Source: Acidobacteriota bacterium (GTDB taxonomy: Bacteria > Acidobacteriota > Blastocatellia > Pyrinomonadales > Pyrinomonadaceae). Taken from it: a stretch of 64,000 nt of DNA. The stretch covers positions 4,164,001-4,228,000 of the forward strand of contig CP065003.1 of assembly GCA_016700175.1 (NCBI GenBank), given 5' to 3'. The notes beneath the pieces were generated by a model, which was not told the DNA's origin, ran no database searches, and was given only the letters and a program-made list of their open reading frames with translations. The position numbers and the translations under genes are program-made. Below are positions 57,289 to 64,000 of the stretch, one piece after another; within the stretch, counting starts at the first letter, position 1, and each line of letters opens with the position of its first letter.

Positions 57289-57942
57289 ATGATTAACGGA
57301 ATCATCGGACGAAAACTTGGAATGACGCAGCTCTTCGCTGAGGACGGAACCGTGATACCGGTGACGGTCATCAAGGCCGGCCCGTGCGTCGTGGTCCAGA
57401 AGAAGAGCGCGGCGGGCAGGGACGGATACAACGCCGTTCAGCTCGGTTTGGTCGAGGACAAGCCCATCAAGATGAAGCGCGTCACCAAGCCTATGCGCGG
57501 TCACTTTGAGAAGACGGGCGGCGGACTGCCGCCGACCAGGGTCCTCAGGGAGATCAGGCTCACGGAAGAGCCGGAGGCCGAGATCGGCGAACAGGTCAAG
57601 GCTGACCTGTTCAGCGACGGCGACATGATCGAGGTCGTCGGCAAGTCGAAGGGACGCGGTTTCGCGGGAACGATCAAGCGCCACAATTTTCAGCGCGGCC
57701 CTATGACGCACGGTTCGATGAATATCCGAAGGCCGGGCTCGATCGGCCAGTCGGCAAGCCCTTCGAGGGTACTCAAGGGCACCAAGTCGTCCGGGCATAT
57801 GGGCGACGCGAGGGTTACCGCGCGCGGCCTCACGGTTGCTAAGGTCGACGCCGAGAACAACCTGATCATGGTTAGGGGTTCCGTGCCGGGCCCGAACGGC
57901 GGCCTTGTGGTCGTCAAGAAATCGGAGAAGCAGAAAGGTTAA
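57289..57942 (+). CDS. rplC: 50S ribosomal protein L3
   Basis: 217 aa. MINGIIGRKLGMTQLFAEDG opens, GTGFAGTIKRHNFQRGPMTHGSMNIRRPGSIG-like core follows (KGRGFAGTIKRHNFQ, then GPMTHGS), ending GLVVVKKSEKQKG. It binds 23S rRNA near the peptidyl transferase centre. The 97-bp space to rpsJ contains a GC-rich hairpin CGCCGTCC-CGAA-GGGCGGCG (about 57229-57248). Confidence 0.97.
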   Translation: MINGIIGRKLGMTQLFAEDGTVIPVTVIKAGPCVVVQKKSAAGRDGYNAVQLGLVEDKPIKMKRVTKPMRGHFEKTGGGLPPTRVLREIRLTEEPEAEIGEQVKADLFSDGDMIEVVGKSKGRGFAGTIKRHNFQRGPMTHGSMNIRRPGSIGQSASPSRVLKGTKSSGHMGDARVTARGLTVAKVDAENNLIMVRGSVPGPNGGLVVVKKSEKQKG

Positions 57943-57984
57943 AGTCTGACGGCCGAAGGCGGCCGGCAGCTCTGGAGAAAGACT

Positions 57985-58656
57985 ATGCCTTCCGTAAAGG
58001 TTCGAAATTTGAAGAATAAGGAAGTCGGCGAGATCGCGCTGCCGGATGAAGTGTTCGGCGTCGAGATGAACGAAGGGCTGATCCACGCCGCGGTCAGGAA
58101 CTACCTGGCCAACGCCCGGCAGGGTACCGCAAAGACCAAGACCCGCGGCGACGTGCGCGGCGGCGGCAAGAAGCCCTGGAGACAGAAGGGCACCGGACGC
58201 GCCCGCGTCGCTTCGATCAGGTCGCCTCTCTGGAGAGGCGGCGGACGGGTCCACGGCCCCGTTCCGAAGGACTGGTCCTACAAGATGCCGAAGAAGATGC
58301 GCAGGGGCGCGATCCGCGCGGCGCTTTCCGAAAGGCTTCGGGAAGGAAATCTTTACGTGGTCGAGGATATGAAGCTCGAGGGGCCAAAAACGAAGGTCTT
58401 TGTCGATGTGATGGCCAAGCTTGGGTTCTTTGACGGCAAGAAGCAGGCGAAAACCCTGCTGGTCGATTCGCTCGACAACCGGGACCTGATCCTCTCCTCG
58501 CGCAACGTGCAGAAGACGAAGGTCGTGAACAGCTTCGGCGTCAACGTCTATGACATCGTCTATCACGAGAAGATAGTGCTTTCGAAGGGCGCGGCGGAAG
58601 AACTCGCGACGATTCTTGACCCGAAACGCGAGAACGGCGCGAAGGAGGCTGCGTAA
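57985..58656 (+). CDS. rplD: 50S ribosomal protein L4
   Basis: 223 aa. The extended loop that reaches the exit tunnel is present: GDVRGGGKKPWRQKGTGRAR then SPLWRGGGRVHGP. The globular ends are normal. In E. coli L4 represses the S10 operon; whether it does so here cannot be judged because the S10 leader is replaced by the tuf fusion. Confidence 0.97.
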   Translation: MPSVKVRNLKNKEVGEIALPDEVFGVEMNEGLIHAAVRNYLANARQGTAKTKTRGDVRGGGKKPWRQKGTGRARVASIRSPLWRGGGRVHGPVPKDWSYKMPKKMRRGAIRAALSERLREGNLYVVEDMKLEGPKTKVFVDVMAKLGFFDGKKQAKTLLVDSLDNRDLILSSRNVQKTKVVNSFGVNVYDIVYHEKIVLSKGAAEELATILDPKRENGAKEAA

Positions 58657-58657
58657 G

Positions 58658-58978
58658 ATGAGCGAGAAGATGAATGTCTGGGAAGTACTGAAGGCCCCCG
58701 TGGTCACCGAGAAATCAGTTCTTCTGAAGGAATCCGTCGAGCTGGGCGAATCGCCTCAGGTGCTGACCTTCAAGGTTGCGAAACAGGCCTCGAAGGAAGA
58801 CATCCGCCGGGCGGTCGAAGAGATCTTCGGCGTCAAGGTGGCAAGGATCCGGACGATGAACTACGAGGGGAAGATGAAGCGGCAGGGACGCCACGAGGGG
58901 CGCCGCGCCGACTGGAAGAAAGCGTACGTGACGCTGAAAGCGGGCGAGCCGCACGTGGATTACGCGGAAGCGATTTAG
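58658..58978 (+). CDS. rplW: 50S ribosomal protein L23
   Basis: 106 aa from ATG 58658, one base after the rplD stop, with GAAGGAGG just upstream inside rplD. MNVWEVLKAPVVTEKSVLL and FKVAKQASKEDIRRAVEEIFGVKVARIRTMNYEGKMKRQGR are L23. It sits at the polypeptide exit and docks signal recognition particle and trigger factor. The gap to rplB is 264 bp and filled with two heptamer arrays. Confidence 0.97.
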   Translation: MSEKMNVWEVLKAPVVTEKSVLLKESVELGESPQVLTFKVAKQASKEDIRRAVEEIFGVKVARIRTMNYEGKMKRQGRHEGRRADWKKAYVTLKAGEPHVDYAEAI

Positions 58979-58980
58979 CG

Positions 58981-59120
58981 TGAGCAGTGAGCGGTAAGAG
59001 GTAAGCAGTGGGCAGTGAGCGGTAAGCAGTTAGCGGTAAGCAGTGAGCAGTTAGCAGTGAGCGGTAAGCAGTGAGCAGTTAGCAGTGAGCGGTAAGCAGT
59101 GAGCGGTAAGCGGTAAGCAG
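58981..59120. repeat. Heptamer array TRAGCRG x20
   Basis: Twenty contiguous 7-bp units (TGAGCAG, TGAGCGG, TAAGCAG, TTAGCAG and so on) start 3 bp past the rplW stop. TAAGCAG is most common. The unit is close to the reverse complement of the TCACAGC array that follows. No reading frame is maintained because the units contain stops. Confidence 0.95.
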
Positions 59121-59164
59121 GCAGTAAGTGTTAGATTGACAAGTTTAGGTGAGCGTGTACGTTT

Positions 59165-59227
59165 TCACAGCTCACAGCTCACAGCTCACAGCTCACAGCT
59201 CACAGCTCACAGCTCACAGCTCACAGC
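59165..59227. repeat. Heptamer array TCACAGC x9
   Basis: Nine identical 7-bp units with no mismatch, ending 15 bp before the rplB start. Perfect identity indicates recent expansion. GCTCACAGCTCA can pair with the TGAGCRGTGAGC of the first array with one mismatch per unit. Confidence 0.97.
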
Positions 59228-59242
59228 TCACCGACGAGAATT

Positions 59243-60073
<831 letters not shown>

Positions 60074-60109
60074 AGCGGCAACTTATCTAGAACAAAGGAT
60101 TAAGCAACT

Positions 60110-60400
60110 ATGCCACGTTCAATCAAGAAAGGACCTTTCGTCGACCTGAGCCTTCTGAAAACGCTCAGGAAGATCCAGGAGAGCGGCGCGAAACCGCAGG
60201 CCATCAAGACCTGGTCGCGCCGGTCCACGATCACGCCCGATATGGTCGGAATGACCTTCGGCGTCCACAACGGCAGAAGGCACATTCCCGTGTACGTGAC
60301 CGAGAACATGGTCGGGCACAAGCTCGGCGAGTTCTCGCCGACGAGGGTTTTCAAGGGGCATCCCGGAACTAAGGCCGAAAAAGCGGCCCGCAGGAAGTAG
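60110..60400 (+). CDS. rpsS: 30S ribosomal protein S19
   Basis: 96 aa. PRSIKKGPFVDLSLLKTLRK and KTWSRRSTITPDMVGMTFGVHNGRRHIPVYVTENMVGHKLGEFSPTR-type sequence in order are S19. It contacts 23S rRNA across the subunit bridge. Normal length, 36 bp after rplB. Confidence 0.97.
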   Translation: MPRSIKKGPFVDLSLLKTLRKIQESGAKPQAIKTWSRRSTITPDMVGMTFGVHNGRRHIPVYVTENMVGHKLGEFSPTRVFKGHPGTKAEKAARRK

Positions 60401-60468
60401 TCCGGATTTGAAGCGGCAGGCGCCCCCGAGGCAGCTGCCCGGCCGAACCGAACGGTTTCACCAAGACT

Positions 60469-61176
60469 ATGGAAGCTGTAGCTAAGACAAGATATCTGAA
60501 GGGCTCACCGCGCAAGGCGCGGCTGGTCATCGACCTGGTCCGGGGCAAGAACGTCTCGCACGCTCTCGCGATACTCAAGTTCACGAACAAGCGCGCCGCG
60601 GACCCGATCGCGAAGTGCCTACGTTCGGCGATCGCCAACGCGACCTACAAGGCGGAGCAGGAGAACATCGCTATCGATCCGGACGATCTGTGGATCAAGA
60701 CGTGTTTCGTCGATATGGGGCCGACCAAGAACCGCCGGCGTCTACGCCCCGCACCGCAGGGAAGAGCGTTTTTCGAGCGCAGGCACTACTGCCACATCAC
60801 CATCGAGGTGACGAGCGAGCCGCAGGAAGAGAAGGAAGAGCCGGTCAGGAAAGAGACAAAGGCGAAGAAGGCCCCCGCGAAGAAGACGGAAGCGAAGGCC
60901 GAAAAGCCGTCGGCGAAGAAGGCGAAGGACGAGAAGGCTGAAGAGGCCAAGGCCGAGGCTCCGGCAGAAGCCAAGAAAGAGCCGAAGCCCGCGGCGAAGA
61001 CCAAGAAGGAAGCGCCGAAGGCCGAAAAGGAAGCCCCGAAGGCTGACAAGGCAGAAGCGAAGAAGGAAGAGGCCGAACCCGCCAGGAAAGAGGCGAAGCC
61101 TGAAGAGAAACCGGCGAAGAAGGCCGGGGTGAAGGATTCCAAGGACGCGGAAAACGCGTCATCTGAAGAGGAATAG
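60469..61176 (+). CDS. rplV: 50S ribosomal protein L22 with long basic/acidic C-terminal extension
   Basis: 235 aa, about twice the usual 110. Residues 1-114 are a normal L22 (ARLVIDLVRGKNVSHALAIL, then RAFFERRHYCHITIEV). Residues 115-235 form a low-complexity tail of Lys, Ala, Glu and Pro with repeats such as KKAPAKKTEAKAEKP and APKAEKEAPKADKAEAKKEE. The tail is probably disordered and should project from the exit-tunnel side of the 50S surface. Codons in the tail are of the normal type, so it is not a frameshift. Confidence 0.95.
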   Translation: MEAVAKTRYLKGSPRKARLVIDLVRGKNVSHALAILKFTNKRAADPIAKCLRSAIANATYKAEQENIAIDPDDLWIKTCFVDMGPTKNRRRLRPAPQGRAFFERRHYCHITIEVTSEPQEEKEEPVRKETKAKKAPAKKTEAKAEKPSAKKAKDEKAEEAKAEAPAEAKKEPKPAAKTKKEAPKAEKEAPKADKAEAKKEEAEPARKEAKPEEKPAKKAGVKDSKDAENASSEEE

Positions 61177-61203
61177 TTCCAGCCGAGCTGGAAGGATTAT
61201 TTT

Positions 61204-61938
61204 ATGGGTCAGAAAGTACATCCCTACGGATTCAGGGTCGGTTACAACAAGGACTGGCACTCGCACTGGTTCGCCAAACACGAGTTCGCCGAATTCCTTG
61301 CTGAGGACCTTTCGCTCAAGCGCGACCTGAAGAAGCGTTTCTCCGGAGCGGGCGTGTCGCACATCGACATCGAGCGTGCCGCGAACAGGTTGAAGATCAT
61401 CATTTACACCTCGCGTCCCGGCATCATCATTGGCCGCAAGGGGACCGAGATCGAAAAGCTAAAAGAGGATCTCTCGGTCAAAACAGGCCGCGACGTGATC
61501 ATCTCGATCCAGGAGATCCGGAAACCGGAGCTAAACGCCCAGCTTCAGGCCGAGAAGATCGCGTACCAGCTCGAGAAGAGGATCGCATTCCGCCGGGCGA
61601 TGAAGAAAACGATGGAAGAGTCGCTTCGCTTCGGCGCGGAGGGGATCAAGGTGATGGTCGCCGGACGTCTGAACGGTGCCGAGATAGCCAGGACGGAATG
61701 GTCGCTGCAAGGGCAGCTTCCTCTGCACACGCTGCGTGCGGACATCGATTACGGTTTCGCAGAGGCCAACACAACGATGGGCATCATCGGCGTGAAGGTC
61801 TGGATCTACAGGGGCGAGATCCTCGATCCGGACGCCAACATGGCGAGGGGAACCAACACCGACCCGATAAACGAACCCAAGATCAAGGACGGCGGAAGAC
61901 GCGGGCGTAGGCCCCGCAGGCCGGAAAGGGGCCGGTAA
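61204..61938 (+). CDS. rpsC: 30S ribosomal protein S3
   Basis: 244 aa. GQKVHPYGFRVGYNKDWHSHWFA at the N-terminus, KH domain with SRPGIIIGRKGTEIEKLKEDL (GxxG), and the C-terminal LPLHTLRADIDYGFAEANTTMG. The C-terminal tail RRGRRPRRPERGR is basic and slightly extended. It forms the mRNA entry site with helicase activity. Confidence 0.97.
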   Translation: MGQKVHPYGFRVGYNKDWHSHWFAKHEFAEFLAEDLSLKRDLKKRFSGAGVSHIDIERAANRLKIIIYTSRPGIIIGRKGTEIEKLKEDLSVKTGRDVIISIQEIRKPELNAQLQAEKIAYQLEKRIAFRRAMKKTMEESLRFGAEGIKVMVAGRLNGAEIARTEWSLQGQLPLHTLRADIDYGFAEANTTMGIIGVKVWIYRGEILDPDANMARGTNTDPINEPKIKDGGRRGRRPRRPERGR

Positions 61939-61974
61939 ACGGACCCTTGGAGTTTTTGAGAGGAACTGAACATT

Positions 61975-62403
61975 ATGTTGATGCCGAAGAAGGTCAAGTA
62001 CCGGAAGATGCAGAAGGGCCGTATGCGCGGAAAAGCGCACCGCGGCAGCAAGCTGAACTTCGGGGATTTCGGGCTGAAGACCCTCGAGCCGGGATACATC
62101 ACTGACAGGCAGATCGAGGCGGCGCGTATTGCGATGACCCGCCACGTCAAGCGCGGCGGAAAGATCTGGATCCGGATGTTCCCGGACAAGCCGATCACCA
62201 AGAAACCCGCTGAGACGCGTATGGGCAAGGGCAAGGGCGCTCCCGATCACTGGGTGGCCGTGGTCAGGCCCGGAAGGATCCTTTACGAGATCCAGGGCGT
62301 CGAGGAAGGCCTTGCGCGCGAGGCGATGAGGCTCGCGGCGCAGAAGCTCCCGGTCAAGACGAAGTTCGTGACACGCGCGGACCTTGAAGGGGGGGTTGTT
62401 TAG
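61975..62403 (+). CDS. rplP: 50S ribosomal protein L16
   Basis: 142 aa. MLMPKKVKYRKMQKGRMRGKAHRG opens and RMGKGKGAPDHWVAVVRPGRILYEIQGV is the conserved tRNA-contacting part. Normal length. 36 bp after rpsC and 2 bp before rpmC. Confidence 0.97.
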   Translation: MLMPKKVKYRKMQKGRMRGKAHRGSKLNFGDFGLKTLEPGYITDRQIEAARIAMTRHVKRGGKIWIRMFPDKPITKKPAETRMGKGKGAPDHWVAVVRPGRILYEIQGVEEGLAREAMRLAAQKLPVKTKFVTRADLEGGVV

Positions 62404-62405
62404 AA

Positions 62406-62627
62406 ATGAAACGGAAGGAACAGCTCGAACAGCTCAACAAGATGGAATTGCCCGAACTCCGCGAGCAGGCGGACGCGCTGAAGGAATCGCTCTTCAGGCT
62501 CAGGTTCCGCAAATCGCTCGGGGTAGGCGAGGTCGTGGCGGACATACGCCGCGAGAAGAAGACGCTCGCCCGGGTCTACACGCTGATCAAGGAACGCGAG
62601 GCCGCGGCGGAAGCCGAAGCCAAATAG
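62406..62627 (+). CDS. rpmC: 50S ribosomal protein L29
   Basis: 73 aa. The helical hairpin ELREQADALKESLFRLRFRKSLGVGE and DIRREKKTLARVYTLIKERE is L29. It ends in a short Ala/Glu tail. Confidence 0.95.
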   Translation: MKRKEQLEQLNKMELPELREQADALKESLFRLRFRKSLGVGEVVADIRREKKTLARVYTLIKEREAAAEAEAK

Positions 62628-62645
62628 TCCGGATATTAAAAGAAA

Positions 62646-63089
62646 ATGGCGAAGAAAAAGACAGAAGAAGCGGTTGAGGAAACCGCCGCCGAAGTAAAGG
62701 CGGAAGAGACCGCGGAAACGGAAGCTCCTGCGAAGGAAGCGGCTGCTGAAGAAACGAAATCCGCGGCGAAGTCGAAGAAGCCGGCGCGTTCCAGGGCAAA
62801 GAAGGCGAAGACCGCTGATGCGGACGGCCCCCAGGACAAGCGCCACAAACGCTCCGAGCGTATCGGCATCGTGTTCTCCGACAAGATGACCGACACGGTC
62901 GTCGTCCGTGTGGACCGCCTTGTGAAGCACCCGATGTACCGCAAGTACGTGAAGAGGCGCAAGAAGTTCATGGCTCACAACGGCCTGGGCGCCGCTGAGG
63001 GCGACAAGGTGAAGATAGTCGAGACCCGTCCGCTGTCCGCGAGGAAGCGCTGGCGCGTGATCGAGATCATTCAGAAGGCTGAAAAGTAG
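62646..63089 (+). CDS. rpsQ: 30S ribosomal protein S17 with N-terminal Ala/Glu/Lys extension
   Basis: 147 aa; the usual length is about 85. Residues 1-65 are low-complexity (KKTEEAVEETAAEVKAEETA and SAAKSKKPARSRAKKAK). The S17 OB-fold starts near residue 67 (RSERIGIVFSDKMTDTVVVRVDRLVKHPMYRKYVKRRKK) and ends ARKRWRVIEIIQKAEK. An internal start would be MTDTVVV, which cuts into the fold, so the extended start is likely. The extension echoes the L22 tail. Confidence 0.95.
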   Translation: MAKKKTEEAVEETAAEVKAEETAETEAPAKEAAAEETKSAAKSKKPARSRAKKAKTADADGPQDKRHKRSERIGIVFSDKMTDTVVVRVDRLVKHPMYRKYVKRRKKFMAHNGLGAAEGDKVKIVETRPLSARKRWRVIEIIQKAEK

Positions 63090-63150
63090 ATCCCCTGAAG
63101 GCCTGCGGCGGCTCGCCGCTCGGACGTAACGTCGTAGGGAGTAGAAAGAG

Positions 63151-63519
63151 ATGATTCAGATGCAAACCGCCCTTATGGTGGCGGACAATTCGGGAGCCAA
63201 GCGGGTCAAGATGATCATGCCGATCGGCGGATCGACCGGCAAGGTCGCGACGCTCGGCGACAAGATAAAGATCACGGTCAAAGAGGCTTCGCCTGACGGC
63301 ACCGTGAAGAAGGGGAAAGTGTACGACGCCGTCGTCGTCAGGACCCGCAAGGAGGTCCGGCGCAAGGACGGGACGTACATACGCTTTGACGAGAACGCCG
63401 CGGTCCTGATCAAGGAAGACGGCACGCCGATCGGGACCCGCGTATTCGGTCCCGTGGCGCGCGAGCTTCGCGAGAAGAACTTTATGAAGATCGTCTCGCT
63501 CGCCCCGGAGGTTATTTAG
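63151..63519 (+). CDS. rplN: 50S ribosomal protein L14
   Basis: 122 aa. MIQMQTALMVADNSGAKRVKMI opens and VVRTRKEVRRKDGTYIRFDENAAVLI and GTRVFGPVARELREKNFMKIVSLAPEVI follow. Normal length. It forms an inter-subunit bridge and binds silencing factor RsfS in other bacteria. Confidence 0.97.
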   Translation: MIQMQTALMVADNSGAKRVKMIMPIGGSTGKVATLGDKIKITVKEASPDGTVKKGKVYDAVVVRTRKEVRRKDGTYIRFDENAAVLIKEDGTPIGTRVFGPVARELREKNFMKIVSLAPEVI

Positions 63520-63522
63520 AAG

Positions 63523-64000
63523 ATGATCAAGCAGAAGAAACAGGGATCGGTCCGGTCGAAGATCAAGAGAGGCGACGAGGTCGTCTTTATCGCCGGAAAG
63601 GAATACAACCGCTACGAAAAAGGCGAAGACGGCAAGGCCAAGCGCGTGCCGTACCGCGGCAAGGTGATCGCCGTCGATCCGAGGGCGGGCCGCGTGAAGG
63701 TCGAAGGGGCGATGATCGTCTCCAAGCACCAGAAGCCCGTGCCGCAGATGAACATCGAGGGCGGAATCAAGAAGCGCGAGGCGTGGGTCGATTCGTCCAA
63801 CGTGGCGCTGATCGATCCCGAGACAGGCGATCCGACGCGTGTGAAGTTCGAGGTCCGCGACGGACAGAAGGTCCGCATTGCGAAGAGCGGCGCCGTGATC
63901 CCCGAACCTGCGAGGATCTCCAGGACCGAAGCGGCCCAGGAAGAGGCGATCAAGGAAGACGCAGAGAAGCAGGCGGAAACCGAGAAGACCGACGAAGAAG
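63523..64000 (+). CDS. rplX: 50S ribosomal protein L24 (partial, C-terminal extension)
   Basis: 159 full codons are visible and the frame is open at the window edge. The KOW core reads KRGDEVVFIAGKEYNRYEKGEDGKAKRVPYRGKVIAVDP and NIEGGIKKREAWVDSSNVALIDPETGDPTRVKFE. After about residue 128 an acidic/basic low-complexity tail begins (RTEAAQEEAIKEDAEKQAET). E. coli L24 has 104 aa, so the protein is at least 55 residues longer. ATG 63523 lies three bases after the rplN stop (TAG 63517-63519). Confidence 0.95.
   Translation, partial: MIKQKKQGSVRSKIKRGDEVVFIAGKEYNRYEKGEDGKAKRVPYRGKVIAVDPRAGRVKVEGAMIVSKHQKPVPQMNIEGGIKKREAWVDSSNVALIDPETGDPTRVKFEVRDGQKVRIAKSGAVIPEPARISRTEAAQEEAIKEDAEKQAETEKTDEE

Noticed and set aside
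58981..59227. Possible CRISPR array in the rplW-rplB gap
   Set aside because: The units are 7 bp and contiguous with no spacers, and no cas genes are near. They are tandem repeats.

Overview
The window is a chromosomal segment of a GC-rich (roughly 60 %) Gram-negative bacterium, most likely an Acidobacteriota member (Blastocatellia/Pyrinomonadaceae-like). This rests on two proteins resembling the VWFA-related domain typical of Acidobacteria (247-1500, 33756-35435), several small secreted proteins of uncertain family, an FHA-GAF-sigma54 regulator, a GTP-type PEP carboxykinase and outer-membrane-type lipoproteins. The lineage is an inference from protein character, not from rRNA. There is no rRNA, prophage, transposase or CRISPR array.

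Layout. 1-7257: tail of an unknown gene, a palindromic REPIN-like element, secreted VWA and PA-IL-fold-like proteins, a polysaccharide deacetylase, an APH-like kinase overlapping a lipoprotein gene, and a SprT-like metalloprotein. 7300-12638: heat-shock cluster hrcA-grpE-dnaK, then dnaJ after a repeat-filled gap. 12868-17155: glycan genes (O-antigen ligase/polymerase-like, GT2), a YqeY-like protein and a large membrane protein. 17205-18962 (minus strand): a small unknown protein, HU, tRNA-Pro and rdgB, with a possible small-RNA locus in a 334-bp gap. 19114-25858: an unknown protein, a LolCDE/YbbAP-like ABC exporter divergent from a TesA-like lipoprotein esterase, an SDR, and a type IV pilin. 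26139-35706: a co-directional cluster of MoxR ATPase, DUF58, ECF sigma, zinc anti-sigma, DUF4097, a transmembrane Ser/Thr kinase with a very long activation loop, a VWA protein and a small membrane protein; this looks like an envelope sensing module. 35753-38190: xseA and xseB separated by a membrane protein gene. 38687-51922: a secreted protein, the FHA/sigma54 activator, a small His/Cys (DUF4347/caspase-like) protein, a BI-1 membrane protein, two tandem paralogous secreted proteins, pckG, an EamA transporter and a 2Fe-2S protein. 52038-64000: a near-consensus promoter with a 450-nt leader, then the fused str-S10 operon rpsL-rpsG-fusA-tuf-rpsJ-rplC-rplD-rplW-rplB-rpsS-rplV-rpsC-rplP-rpmC-rpsQ-rplN-rplX, which runs off the window.

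The most unusual signal is not a protein. The intergenic gaps carry families of short tandem repeats with 7-bp units (TRAGCRG, TCACAGC, GTTCCAG, CAGTCCT, ACTCATC, CTTGAAC) or 9-bp units (GAGTTGRCT), recalling the short tandemly repeated repetitive (STRR) sequences of cyanobacteria. The most striking case is inside the S10 operon, between rplW and rplB: 20 copies of one heptamer face 9 copies of a nearly complementary heptamer, so the mRNA could form a long imperfect hairpin. A second repeat family is a 24-bp-arm palindrome found twice with unrelated loops and once as a single arm. Three ribosomal proteins (L22, S17, L24) carry long low-complexity Lys/Ala/Glu extensions.
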